Shown one piece after another: positions 1 to 14,412 of a DNA stretch of 47,322 nt (positions are counted from its first letter, which is position 1; each line of letters opens with the position of its first letter). Position numbers and translations under genes: made by a program. The stretch is from contig WSUB01000219.1 of NCBI GenBank assembly GCA_019633425.1, forward strand, positions 9,000 to 56,321. Reading direction: 5' to 3'. Source of the DNA: Tulasnella sp. 424 (Eukaryota > Basidiomycota > Agaricomycetes > Cantharellales > Tulasnellaceae). The notes beneath the pieces were generated by a model. The model did not search any database and was not told the origin of the DNA. It saw only the letters and a program-made list of their open reading frames with translations.

Positions 1-570
1 TGCTTCCCCAACGAGGTTAAACACCTCCTTCAACTCCGTCGGTAAAACCTCGATCTCCCCAACCGGTTCCTCCAACTCCCCGCGCCCTCCATCGAACCCA
101 TACACCGAGACCTCCTTCAAGTCGTCTCCTTCCGAAGCCGTTGCCACTCTCAGAGTATCGATAGGGTGGCAGGTACTCCCGTGTCTGATCCTCCATTGGT
201 TCCGGAACCCGCCCGCCTGCGGTGTTTGTGTGACCGCGCGTTTCGCAGCGTCCACCAGCCCTTGCCAATCGTCCTTCCCGAGCGTCGATACGACTCCTCG
301 GGCGTCCACGACCACGTCCGGAGCGAATAGCGCGGCGGTGAAACCTTCAGGCTGCATCATCGTACTGCTAAGCTGAACGAACGCCAAATCCTTCCTCTTC
401 GGATAGAAACTCTGGCTTCCTCCTGGGTAAGGTGCCAATCGGTCGTGCCACCCTGCGATAGCGTACGAGACGGACGCTGCTTGGGCGGCGGTTTGCTGTT
501 GCATGTGCGGCGATGGTTGGAAAGGGTAGCGGAAGTAGCACGGTTGTGGTGTGAAGAGAGGTCCCAGTAA
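1..570 (-). pseudogene. Truncated copy 1 of tandem membrane-protein family (runs off left edge)
   Basis: The minus strand is open from 570 to the window edge and encodes a protein closely matching the lumenal/extracellular part of the full copy at 1353-2156 (shared blocks such as PSPHMQQQ, DVVVDARGVVSTLG and WQGLVD). Upstream of the matching part, the frame meets a TAA at 571-573. The N-terminal cytoplasmic part is missing, and only the last residues of the membrane segment (YFRYPF) remain, out of reach of the ATG at 575-577, which lies in another frame. The copy therefore has no obvious start or membrane anchor and sits directly behind the 3' end of copy 2 with no normal promoter. Its stop codon lies outside the window. 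It is probably a non-functional duplicate, unless an internal Met is used. Confidence 0.7.
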
Positions 571-645
571 TTACCATAAACGGCGAAAGCGAAGGAGGAC
601 CTTATCTAATCTACCAAATATGTACAACCGAACACGCCACCGTGA

Positions 646-1284
646 TCACACCGCAGGACGGAGAATCGCTTTGACTCTTTGGATGACTTCCAGGTCCTCA
701 TGTCCTATTTCATACCCATCTCTTGCTTCCCCAACGAGGTTAAACACCTCCTTCAACTCCGTCGGTAAAACCTTGATCCCCCCGACCGGTTGCTCCAGCT
801 CCCCGCGCCCTCCATCGAACCCATACACCGAGACCTCCTTGAAGTTATCTCCTTCCGAAGCCGTGGCCACTCTCAGCAAATCGATAGGGTGGCAGGTACT
901 CCCGTGTCTGATCCTCCATTGGTTCCGGAACCCGCCCGCCTGCGGTGTTTGTGTGACCGCGCGTTTCGCAACGTCCACCAAGCCTTGCCAATCGTCATCC
1001 CCGAGCATCGATACGACTCCTCGGGCGTCCACAACCACGTCCGGAGCGAACAGCGCGGCGGTGAAACCTTCAGGCTGCATCATCGTACTGCGAAGCTGAA
1101 CGAACGCCAAATCCTTCCTCTTCGGATAGAAACTCTGGCTTCCTCCTGGGTAAGGTGTCAATCGGTCGTGCCACCCTGCGATAGCGGGCGAGACGGACGT
1201 TGCTTGGGCGACGGTTTGCTGTTGCATGTGCGGCGATGGTTGAGTAGCGGTTGTGGTGTGAAGAGAGGTCCTAGTGATTACCAT
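646..1284 (-). pseudogene. Copy 2 of tandem membrane-protein family, N-terminus and membrane segment lost
   Basis: This is a 212-residue open frame. From about residue 16 (QPSPHMQQQ) to the end it matches the 267-residue copy at 1353-2156 with high identity. The first 70 residues of that copy, including its only hydrophobic segment, are replaced by about 14 unrelated residues (MVITRTSLHTTTAT). These come from the duplicated junction that also precedes copy 1. The frame is undamaged, so a soluble protein could still be made, but the upstream DNA is the 3' end of copy 3 rather than a promoter. I call it a probable pseudogene or 5'-truncated paralogue. The function of the family is unknown. Confidence 0.6.
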
Positions 1285-1352
1285 AAACGGCGAAAGCGAA
1301 GAAGGACCTTATCTAATCTACCAAATATGTACAACCGAACACGCCATCGTGA

Positions 1353-2156
1353 TCACGCCGCAGGAGGGAGAATCGCTTTGACTCTTTGTATGACCTCCAG
1401 GTCCTCATTTCCTCTTTTATATCCATCCCTTGCTTCCCCAATGAGGTTAAACACCTCCTTCAACTCCGTCGGTAGAACCTTGATCTCCCCAACCGGTTCC
1501 TCCAGCTCTTCGCGCACTCCATCGAATCCATACACCGAGACCTCCTTGAAGTCATCTCCTTCCGAAGCCGTGGCCACTCTCAGCCAATCGATAGGGTAGC
1601 TCGTCCTCTCGTGTTTGATCCTCCATTGGTTCTGGGGCCCGCCCGTCTGCGGTGTCTGCGTGACCGCACGCTTCGCAACATCCACCAACCCTTGCCAATC
1701 GTCCTTCCCGAGCGTCGATACGACTCCTCGGGCGTCCACGACTACGTCCGGAGCGAACAGCGCGGCGGTGAAAGCGTCAGCCTGCACCGGCGTATCCCTA
1801 AGCTGAACGAACGCCAGATCCTTCCTCTTCGGATGGAAACTCTGACTTCCTCCCGGGTAAGGTGCTAATCGGTCGTGCCACCCTGCGATAGCGTGCGAGA
1901 CGGATGCTGCTTGGGCGACGGTTTGCTGTTGCATGTGCGGCGATGGTTGGAAAGGGTAGCGGAAGTAGAAGAGTAGAGAGGTGACGAGCACCAGACCGGC
2001 GAGGCAAAGGCGTGAGGTTGCCACGATTGTATATCGGAGGTGAGATTGGTGCTTTTCAACGAGGTCTCCTAATGAAGAGTGAGAGGAGGAGTAAGGGGAC
2101 TTGAGGCGGGGTCGTTGAGATTCAGCATCGAATGCTGGTACTTTCGACTTGTTCAT
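1353..2156 (-). CDS. Single-pass membrane protein of unknown function (full-length family member)
   Basis: This is an uninterrupted frame of 267 residues. The chosen Met (2154-2156) opens MNKSKVPAFDAES; the frame continues upstream, but that part looks like leader sequence. Residues 1-45 are polar and Ser/Pro-rich, residues about 49-65 (CLAGLVLVTSLLFYF region) form the only membrane segment, and residues 70-267 form a soluble domain. That suggests a type II membrane protein. The C-terminal domain is acidic/basic mixed, with no motif I recognise. Two truncated tandem copies lie immediately downstream at 646-1284 and 1-570. A spliced upstream exon between 2185 and 2575 cannot be excluded. I do not recognise the family and assign no function. 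Confidence 0.65.
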   Translation of the reverse strand: MNKSKVPAFDAESQRPRLKSPYSSSHSSLGDLVEKHQSHLRYTIVATSRLCLAGLVLVTSLLFYFRYPFQPSPHMQQQTVAQAASVSHAIAGWHDRLAPYPGGSQSFHPKRKDLAFVQLRDTPVQADAFTAALFAPDVVVDARGVVSTLGKDDWQGLVDVAKRAVTQTPQTGGPQNQWRIKHERTSYPIDWLRVATASEGDDFKEVSVYGFDGVREELEEPVGEIKVLPTELKEVFNLIGEARDGYKRGNEDLEVIQRVKAILPPAA

Positions 2157-3302
2157 ATCGCTTTGACGAGAAAGGGGTACGTGTTCAGCGTTTGAACGAT
2201 CGAAGACGACTGATCCACCTGTTGAAGGTGCGCAGCAGAGATGTGTTGCTCGTGGTCGCACGTCGTGCAACACAGTGAGAATTGGGAGAAGGCGACGTAG
2301 CACATTGACATCCGAAGTTGAGGCATGCGGTCGGAAAAGCGAAAGAAGGCGTTTGTCGCCGAAACGGGTATTTTCTCCGGTGCTTGGTCCAGTTTGGTCG
2401 GAGGCACGCTCTCACCCAAACTCGGGCAGTGCGGCAAATTCGGCAAGTCTTTCGTGGCCCGAACAGGGCTGGCAAAGACAGATGCCTGATTTTCATTACT
2501 GCGTATACTTTCACTTGAATCGAGCACAGCCTCTTCTGCGGCCTGCCGCGTCGCTTGCTTTCCGAAGGTCTCCATGCACAGGCAAAACGTTCATTGCGCG
2601 AGAGGAAAGGAGTCAGCCCATGCCCCTTTAGCGAAAGATAAGAGGACAGGGTTGCAGGAACCTAAAGCTACCATGTAGGTCACACCGCAGCAGTGCTGGT
2701 GTGCTGAGAGGTTACCGTTTGTCGTGTCGGACCATTGGCGTCGGACAACCCGCAAAGCGAATGCCCTCGGAGGAGAAGCTGTAAGACTGTCGCTTTGCTG
2801 CTATGTTCTGCGGAGTTCTCGAAGTCTTATACATTTTTACTAGTGTCAAAAGGTTGAAAGCTACCCGAAAGCCTGAAGGTGCTCCGAATTTAGGACGATC
2901 AGCTGAAAGCCCAAGCGCCCCGGAATTCGCCGACTGCTAACCCTTTTCGGCGAACCCCTCACATTGGCGTGGCATTTTGATTCGCTCCGAGGTTCAATGT
3001 ACCTATAAGCGGATACGCGGATACATTTGCACCATCTGACTTTTTCAAGTGGCGCGTGATGATGTAATCCCTATCGGCAACCCAAAGTCCCCCCAAAGCG
3101 GAATCTCATGCAATGCAGCACCACGAAACCCACGGCCACGGCCAACCAAACTAATCTCCAGCGCAGTGCTTTTTTTGTCTCACAGCCTCATCCTTTCCTT
3201 ATAAACCGACCTTGTCTCCTTCGAATTTTAGGAGTCAAAGAAACAACTTGACTACTTCCATCTCATAAAGACTTTGCACTCCACAACCGACCACCACCAC
3301 CA
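2157..3302. other. Intergenic region between divergent genes
   Basis: This 1.1-kb region separates the minus-strand membrane-protein gene from the plus-strand gene at 3303, so it should hold both promoters. I see no convincing gene. A minus-strand open frame at 2153-2575 overlaps the start of the membrane-protein gene and has no recognisable features. The last 120 bases become pyrimidine-rich, which is typical of fungal promoters. Confidence 0.5.
3200..3205 (+). promoter_or_regulatory. TATA box upstream of the gene at 3303
   Basis: TATAAA lies 98 bases before the ATG at 3303, in a pyrimidine-rich context. The spacing suits a TATA element with a short 5' UTR. The call rests on sequence match and position only. 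Confidence 0.45.
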
Positions 3303-4065
3303 ATGACGACGTCCTCCGTTCCATTCGAGTTTGATCAGTTTGATCAGCCTCCCCGCCGAAGCCCTTCGCTCGCGCTTCTACCTGGAGACGATCCAGCGAA
3401 GCCGTTCGTCGACATGATCGTCCCAACTCTCGGCAAACTCGAAACGACCAAACCCGCCCTACCCACTCTGACGGAATCCGACTGCACGCTCGACGGCGCC
3501 CGAGATGCCTTAGTCCCCAACTTAGACAGTTGGGTCAAATGGGCAGGCGAACTTGAAGAGTAAGTCACCAAGCGTTACTCGGCTACTATTGAATCTTTTG
3601 CTCACTTATTCGCTGCTAGGTTCGTCTGGGACTTTGGCGAACAGCTCTTAGGGGTGGATTACTGGATCCCCACCACAGACGCCGTTCAAGACCTTAAGAA
3701 GGATATTCGAAGGTGCGAAACTTTACATTCCAATTCAAAGTAGCACATGTCTAACAACTTAAACTCTTGCCATCGTCAGTTTAAGCGATGCGATCAAAAG
3801 CAAGAATGTCGAATACCTCCGCGAGCACGACTTCATCACACCTTCGTCGGACCCTCCGACACTCCAAGCCGAGCCCATAACCAAGCTCCTCGACAACGAG
3901 GACGTTCGTACGCTCATGGAGTGGACCAGGGTCCGTACAAACGAAGTGCTGGCGTCAACAGCTATTGTACCTCTCGCCATCCCCGTTAGCGACTCGCCAG
4001 AGCCGTCGTCGGCCATCATGGCCTCTGAAACGCTCGCTGACGAGCCCTGGAGAGTACGCGCTTAA
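3303..4065 (+). CDS. Small three-exon gene, unknown function (211 aa)
   Basis: Exons are 3303-3559, 3620-3712 and 3780-4065. Donors GTAAGT and GTGCGA and acceptors CTAG and TCAG keep the frame, and a CTAAC branch-like site lies in intron 2. The protein has 211 residues and no signal peptide or membrane segment. Its N-terminus is rich in Phe/Asp/Pro. The middle reads as helical, with a Trp-rich stretch (SWVKWAGELEEFVWDFGEQL) followed by DYWIPTTDAVQDLKKDI. The C-terminus (SDSPEPSSAIMASETLADEP) looks disordered. I recognise no family. An A-rich stretch at about 4249-4266 follows the stop codon. The gene is convergent with MSH2, whose stop codon is only about 240 bases away, so their 3' UTRs may be close or overlap. 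Confidence 0.7.
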
Positions 4066-4302
4066 TCAACCAGCCCCCCCACCCCCCAGCTGTAGATATA
4101 CATTATGATGATTTCCGACCGGTGTACCTGTACTTCTAATTCTCCGTGTTCTCCGTCCTCTATCTTAATCAAGCACGACTTGTAACGGTTCCTTACACTA
4201 AAAGTGGAGCAATGAAATGCAATGTAATAGCTTAAACTATAGATACAAATGAAAAAAAAAAAAAAAGCCTCTCCCACTCAAGAAAGATAAAACGGCCGTT
4301 CT

Positions 4303-8422
<4,120 letters not shown>

Positions 8423-9121
8423 TGGGGCGTAGGTGACTTGAAAACGCTAGAAAGTCAGGAGAGTCGAAGCAGTTGTCCGCGAATGAGCGCGTTTGCCGTG
8501 GTTTGTTCGCATCAACGGATGCCCCTGGAAGGCGGATTTTTGCCTTCTGCATGCCTCTCCCCCTTTGAGCACCCATAAGCGAAATATCTTGTAGATGTGG
8601 CTCATACACGCGTAGGCGTAAAGGCCGTTGACAACCCCCGGTAAGTACACTACATCTTCGGCGATTTGAGATCAATCCTCTTGAGTCCTTTTCCAATCAG
8701 CGTTGAAGCCCTATGATTTGGATACCACGAGAAAAATAAGGAATAAGCGTCGCCCAAAAAAGCGCACTGGCGATGGAAACAAGCGAGAACGCGGACCCAA
8801 CACTCAACGGTGGGCCACGTTTTGAAAGTCCGATGGCCGGAGTGCCAAATACCCTGCCCTCCTAATCCCGCCGCTAGACGGCAGGTAACAGCCATGAGGA
8901 GCACGGTTCGCGTTCCGGAAGGGCATTCTCAGTTGTCTTCATGCTGGATAGCTGGGATGGTCCCCGCGCAGCCCTTGTTCTCGTCTCCAACTGCACCGTG
9001 AACCGACCACGCCTTGCAGGAATGTTTGTCAACTGACGCACGGACCGATCTTTACATTCTATCTAGAAATACGAGGAATACAGATATTTCGTGATATATT
9101 AAAAGTGTATGGATTTTTTGC
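8423..9121. other. Intergenic: MSH2 5' flank and BTB unit A 3' flank
   Basis: No gene is supported here. From about 8780 the sequence is similar to 10880-11060 and 12770-12930 (shared elements GTTTTGAAAGT/GTTTGAAAGT, CGATGGCCG and CTGCCCTCC). It therefore marks the left end of the duplicated BTB unit. The MSH2 promoter should lie at about 8423-8700; I see no TATA box there. Confidence 0.5.
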
Positions 9122-10309
9122 TTAGGACTTCCCCCAGTTTGGATAGTCTTCTAAGCGGAAAAAAGACGGAAGCTGCTTCCAGAACTCTCTGCGCGAAGCG
9201 TCGAACCCTTGCACGAATGTCACATGACAGTCATAGCAAAGTTCATCCTCTGATGTTAACCTCGCGTATGATTTCTCGACAGTATCCCGAACTGTCTTAA
9301 GTCCTGCTAGAACATCCACCCCCCGCTTGGTTCCGATCTCCAGGACAGAGGACTTTACATGAGTGTTCCACCACTGCCATCGTCTACATGGATTCGGAGT
9401 TCCTTCTTCTTCATAATAGTCGTAGTCGGCGTCTTCCATGTCTTCTCTTTCCGGGTACGTCCGTCTGGGGCACGATGTCGAGAGGTGAATACGGTTCGCC
9501 ACCCCGTTCAGCCATTCTCTGATATTTGCTTGGCCTCGCAAAACCCTCATCAAGTCTTCCGAAGTCAAGAGGCGGCATCGGCAAAACGGAGGTGTTCCGA
9601 GTAATACAGCGAATGCCCGACTTCATCCGCCAAGGAATGGGAGAGGCGGGACAGGTGATAGAAAGCTGGAGGAAGTATGTTCCTGGCCGCAGGGTTGGTT
9701 TGCCCAAACTTGATAGCGATTGCGGGCTCTGGAAGGAGGTCGTTAGGAGCGGGAAGAGATGAATTCCTACGGCGCCGTTGGGCGGCGTCGCGGGCGATCG
9801 AGTTTGACCGTGCGTCTACATCGTCCCACTTGTCAAGAGTGGTCGGCTAATCCTCCAAAAGCCTAGGAAGTAGGTTCGCTCCTAACCTTCCCATATCGTA
9901 CTTGTCCGCCAGCGTGAGCACAGGTACTAAAAAATCCCAAGTCGCTCGGCTTAGAGGCTGCTGCGGCACGGATCTGGAGACGACCAACACAAATTCAGCA
10001 TCTACCAGATAAAACGGCACTTCGCATAGCTCACCCTCCGTAGTAAATAGCAGTCAGCAGCTTTATAACGTGGTCCAGGGGGTCCTGAAGGTGCACAACC
10101 GCGTTTTCTACAGGGCTATCGCCTTGAGGCATAGATAACATGTCCGCAAAGGTGGTACTGTAGATCGAAAGGACCGACTTGTGAAGCCGAAAATGGATTG
10201 TCTCCACAATGGATGTGGGTAGACCATCGCGCGACCCGCTGGCAGACATAAGAATGTTGCCGTCGTGGAAGTTGAACGTCTCGTGAAAGACGAGCGGAGA
10301 TGCGTCCAT
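9122..10309 (-). pseudogene. BTB/POZ domain gene, copy A, decayed
   Basis: Homologue of the intact gene at 13204-14412. Exon 1 (10035-10309) is intact from ATG and encodes the BTB N-terminal half (MDASPLVFHETFNFHDGNIL, then FRLHKSVLSIYSTTFADML). The intron follows the same pattern (donor GTGAGC, acceptor TCTCCAG), with exon 2 from 9973. In exon 2 a TAG at 9847-9849 interrupts LED(W)P, where the intact copy has Trp. A one-base frameshift near 9570-9600 separates the upstream reading frame from the C-terminal frame, which then runs intact to 9122 (ending FFRLEDYPNWGKS). The start codon and most of the sequence survive, so inactivation looks fairly recent. A truncated BTB-only protein could still be made. 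Confidence 0.75.
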
Positions 10310-11313
10310 AGAAGATAAAGCTTTGGCTGTTTAGACCGAGAGGGTGAGCAAAGTGCTGGGACTGCTTTATACACTCCAATTGTCGCGTTGACTCGACAGC
10401 CGAAGGGCGAAAAGTCGTCGTTAGAGGTGAAAAAAGCGAAAAGGGGGGAAACACGCGCGGCAGTCATGATATGAATTGATTTATAATCGCGTGAACGCAT
10501 TCGGTTCTTCCGCCCGCATTCCTCTTGGTTTTTGAGAATGAACGAACCCCCATATAAATTCTTTTTATGTCGGGCGTTTAGTCTTTTACGAGTCCCTGCG
10601 TGTGAGAAGAATTCGGCCTGCACTCGCTGTGGAGCGCCGTTGCGTTGGTCGGTATAGACTCGCCAGCCGTTACATCTCATCTAGGGACTGACAGGCAGAT
10701 CTGGCGGCTCTTGTGAGCATGATCTGAGATTATTTCTTACCTGAATATCTAGGAACTCGAGATGTCCTGTCGTATGAGGCAGGAGGGACAGTCGGCTCGG
10801 CGACAGGATTTCGACTCGGACTGCATGGGACTTGGAGCAAACCACGAATCAAGATCAAGACGTCCATCTTCAGATAGAGTGCATGGAAATGAACGCGGAT
10901 CCACTACTCAATCGATGACCCCGTTTGAAAGTACGATGGCCGAAGTACGAAATATCTTGCCCTCCAAGAACACGCTGGACGACTGCAGGTGACAATAATG
11001 AAGCGCCCAGTAATAGTTCATGTTCTTTCGGTCTTCAAGTGGATAGCAAGTCCCCTTCGCCGGCGTGATTCTCATGCATGGCTGCCTTCACCTCCATCGA
11101 TTCCACCTCTGACCAGGATATTGTCCGGGATTCTGGTCGGCATGCCCGCTGCCCTATATATTCGCAGCGTGAGCCTACCGGAGGTGGCAGCATAATTCTC
11201 CCCGAAAGAACTATAATCAGCCAACTGACCCGCGGACCAATAATTAAATTCTATCTAGCAATACGAGAACCACAGCTATTCCAGAATACACGAAGGACCT
11301 ATGGATTGCAAGT
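10310..11313. other. Spacer between BTB copies A and B (duplicated flank)
   Basis: 10310-10720 is the upstream (promoter side) flank of copy A and resembles 14413-14850 upstream of copy C, for example in the AGCGAAGTGCTGGGACTGC-like and GAATTGATTT elements. About 10880-11313 is the 3' flank of copy B and resembles 8780-9121 and 12770-13203. No independent gene is supported. Confidence 0.5.
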
Positions 11314-12513
11314 TCAAGACTTTCCCCAGCTTGGATAGCCTTCTAAGCGGAAGAAGGACGGAAGCCGCGTCCAGAACTCTTTGCGCGAAGCGTCCAACCC
11401 CTTCAAGAATGCGTACCGACATGCATAGCAAAGATCATCTTCTGATGCTATCCTCTGGTATGATTTTTCGACGCTGTCCCGAACGGTCTTAAGTCCTGCT
11501 AGAACATCCACCTCCCGCTTAGTTCCGATCTCCAGAACGGAGGGTTTTACATGAGCTTTCCACCACTCCGATCGTCCACATGGGTTCGGAGTTCCTTCTA
11601 CCTCATAGTCGTCGTCGTCACCCATGTCCATGTCTTCTCTTTCCGGATACTCCAGTCTGGGGCATGATATCGGCTCACTGAAGTGGTGATCATGGTACGC
11701 GACCCCGTTTAGCCACCCTCTGATATTTCCTTGCCCTCGTACAGCCCGCAACCAATCAGCCGAATTCAGGAGGTCATAATCGGCAGAACCGGGGGGGGGG
11801 GGGGTTTGAGCGATACAAATTACTTCCAATCTCATCGGGCGAGGCATGGGAGACTCGGGACAAGTGATAGAAAGCTGCAGGAAGAATGTTCCTGGCCGCA
11901 GGGTGGATTTGCCCAAACTTGATGGCAATGGCGGGTTCCGGAAGAAGGTCGTTGGGAGTGGGTAGAGATGAATTCTTGGAGCGCCGTTGGGCGGCGTCGT
12001 CGGCGATCGACTTTGACCGTCTACATCGTCCCACTTGCCAAGAGTTATCGGACAATCCTCCAAAAGCCTAGGAAGCAGGTTCGCTGCCAGAGTTCTTATG
12101 TCGGACTTGTCCGCTAGCATGAGCACGGGTACTAAAAAGTTCCAAGTCGCTCGGCTGAGAGGCTCGGGTGGCACGGATCTGAAAACGACAAACACGAAAT
12201 CAGCAGCTGCCAAATTAACAGCACCTCATATGGCTCACCTTCCATAGTAGATTGTTTTAAGCAGCTTTATAACGTGGTCTAGGGGATCCTGAAGGTGCAC
12301 GACTTAGTTTTCTACGGGGCTATTGCCTTGAGGCATGGATAGCATGTCCGCAAAGGTGGTACTGTAGATTGCAAGGACAGACTTGTGCAACCGAAAATGG
12401 ACCGTTTCGACAGGGGAAGTGGGCAGATCATCACGCGACCCGCTGGCAGAGATTAAAATGTTGCCGTCATCGAAGTTGAACTTCTCGTGGAAGACGAGCG
12501 GAGAGGCCTCTAT
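11314..12513 (-). pseudogene. BTB/POZ domain gene, copy B, decayed
   Basis: Homologue of 13204-14412 with several lesions. The start codon has become ATA (12511-12513). In exon 1, a TAA at 12304-12306 replaces the Ala codon of PVENAVVHL. A four-base deletion near 12017 shifts the frame, so residues after KWDDVDG read as unrelated sequence. The frame returns to the family sequence (DYDLLNSADWLRAVRGQ) just after a run of 14 G at 11791-11804. The C-terminal part is then intact to SFFRLEGYPSWGKS. The acceptor (TTTTCAG) and exon 2 start at 12178 are conserved. The lost start and nonsense codon make it very unlikely to be functional. Confidence 0.8.
11791..11804. repeat. Homopolymer run of 14 G (C on the coding strand) inside BTB copy B
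   Basis: Fourteen consecutive G residues are seen on the plus strand. In copy B the run encodes Pro-rich filler, and it lies where the reading frame realigns with the family sequence after the upstream four-base deletion. Copies A and C have no such run. It is a likely slippage site, and also a likely sequencing-error site. Confidence 0.9.
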
Positions 12514-13203
12514 AAGAGAGATAGCTATGGCTGTTCAGACCGTAGAGGGTGACCGAAGTTCTGGAACTGCTTTATACGCTCCAATGATTGCGTTGACTTG
12601 ATAGATGGAGAGCGAAAGGTGGTTGGAGGTGAAAAGCGAAACGGGAAAAACGCGAGGGGCAGTCGTGATACCCATTAATTTATAATCGCATGAATGTCCT
12701 TTGTCACATTCGACTATTCCGCCCGCATTTCTTCTAGACTGAACGAATTTTTGTTTGTTCTTTCACGGGGTTTCAATGGCCGCGTTTTGGAAGTACGATT
12801 TCCGGAGTACAAAGTATCCTGCCCTCCAATCCTGACGATGGACAACTGCAGGTGACAGACGTGGGGAGTGCAGTAACCTAATAATTCACGGTCCGCAAGA
12901 GCCTTTTCGGCCTTCAAGCTCGATAGCGAAGTCCCCTGGTCGCCGTTGTCCCCGCCCGCGGCTGCCCCCTCCCTCCACCTTAGATTTCACGTCAAGTATA
13001 TCAAATTATACTCGACACACCGACTGTAGGATTAACGGCGTGAGCTTGCCGTAAGTGGCAGCACAACTTTCTCCGAAAGAATTATAAGTAATTGCCTTGC
13101 CTGAAGCTTTGTCGATTATGTAACCCGCAGACCAGCAATTAAATCTAGCAAGACGAGAAACACAGATATTTCAGGATACACGAAGGACGTATGGACTTTA
13201 AGC
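12514..13203. other. Spacer between BTB copies B and C
   Basis: 12514-12720 is the degraded promoter side of copy B, and 12770-13203 is the 3' flank of copy C, similar to the flanks of A and B. No separate gene is supported. Confidence 0.45.
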
Positions 13204-14412
13204 TCAGGACTTTCCCCAGTTCGGATAGTCTCCTAAATGAAAGAACGAAGGGAGCTCTTCCCAGAGATGCTTGCGCGCAGAGTCCAATTCCTTTACAAAT
13301 ACGACCTGACATTCGAAACAAATGTCATCCTCAGATGTTTCGGTTCGGTCGATCTTATCAATCCGCCTTCGAAGCTCTTTAAGCCCTTCTAGGACATCCA
13401 CCGACTTCCTGTTCGCAATTCGCAAAGCAGAGGGTCCGATATGAGTGTTCCACCAGTGACGTCTTCCACAAGGCTTTATAATCCCTTCGTCTTCGTCGTC
13501 ATCTTCTTCGTCGTCATCTTGATCATCGTCCATGTCTTCTGTATCCCTGTACACTCGCCTCGTGCAGTCCGGTGGCCAACTCAAGTAGAGAGAATGATTC
13601 GCGAAACGCTCCAGCCATCGTCTGATGTTCGCTTGGCCTTGCACGACCCGCAGCCAATCAGCCGAGGCTAAGAGACCATAATCCACAGAACGAGGGACCT
13701 CCTCATCGCACTGGTAAAATAAGGAGTCCTGTTGCGTGGAATGGGAGAGGCGGGAGAGGTGATAGAAAGCCGCGGGAAGGATGTTTCGTGCCGCAGGGTG
13801 GGCTTGACCAAACTTGATGGCAATGGCGGGCTCTGGGAGAAGGTCATCCGGAGAGGGTAGAGATGGGTTCATCTGGCGCTGACGGTCGGCAGTACGGGCG
13901 ACTAAGCGAGTGCGTGCGTTTAAATCGTCCCATTTGCCGAGAGTTATTGGCCAATCCTCCAAAAGTTTAGGAAGTAGGCTCGCTGCCAACGTTCCCATGC
14001 CGTACTTGTCCGCCAGCATGAGCACTGGTACTAAAAAGTTCCAAGTCGCTCGGCTGAGAGGCTCCTTTGGCACGGATCTGGAGACAACGGCCACGAATTC
14101 AGTAACTGCCAAATAAATAGCATCTCATATAGCTCACCCTCCATAGTAAATTGCAGTGAGCAGCTTTATAACGTGGTCTCCGTGATCCTGAAGGTGCACG
14201 ACCGCATTTTCCACAGGGTTATCACCTTGAGGCATAGATAGCATGTCCGCAAAGGTGGTACTGTAGATCGCAAGGACGGACTTGTGCAGCCGAAAGTGGA
14301 CCGTTTCCACAGGGGATGAGGGTAGACCATCACGCGACCCTCTCGCAGACATAAGAATGTTGCCGTCGTGGAAGTTGAATTTCTCGTGGAAGACGAGCGG
14401 AGACGCGTCCAT
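13204..14412 (-). CDS. BTB/POZ domain protein (intact member of tandem family, 382 aa)
   Basis: Two exons, 14138-14412 and 13204-14077. The 60-base intron (donor GTGAGC, acceptor GTCTCCAG) keeps the frame and joins AIYYGG to SVPKEPLSRATW. The BTB fold covers about residues 12-125: the strand FNFHDGNILMSA, then VHFRLHKSVLAIYSTTFADML, HLQDHGDHVIKLLTAIYYGG, and a C-terminal helix pair with VLMLADKYGM. The rest is a family-specific domain with a strongly acidic run at about residues 272-289 and a conserved end (CFEC, then LPSFFHLGDYPNWGKS). BTB domains dimerise and often recruit Cullin-3, but nothing here proves a ligase adaptor role. This is the only unbroken copy of three. ATG 14410-14412 is supported by the same start in copy A. 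Confidence 0.85.

Larger units (their letters stand above)
1..2000. repeat. Tandem repeat of about 0.71-0.72 kb units
   Basis: The motif TGCTTCCCCAA(C/T)GAGGTTAA recurs at 1, 724 and 1431, giving periods of 723 and 707 bp. Each unit carries the C-terminal part of the membrane-protein gene plus a short shared junction (TACCATAAACGGCGAAAGCGA, seen near 574 and 1280). Units are similar along their length, with scattered substitutions and a few small indels. Only the rightmost unit continues into a complete 5' end, so the array probably grew by duplication of a 5'-truncated segment. Confidence 0.85.

Noticed and set aside
551..1868. Plus-strand open frames of 85-269 codons across the first 1.9 kb
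   Set aside because: They lie antisense to the three membrane-protein copies and repeat with the same period. They are shadow frames of GC-rich coding DNA.
2153..2575. Minus-strand frame of 140 codons upstream of the full membrane-protein gene
   Set aside because: It has no similarity or compositional sign of coding and runs into the start region of the next gene. It may include 5' UTR or an unproven first exon, so it is not called.
8447..8904. Minus-strand frames of 67-103 codons upstream of MSH2
   Set aside because: They overlap the MSH2 promoter and the BTB unit flank. The repeated flank copies near 10900 and 12800 do not keep the frames.
10108..10680. Minus-strand frame of 190 codons overlapping BTB copy A exon 1
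   Set aside because: It is out of frame with the BTB exon, and the corresponding frame in copies B and C is not maintained.
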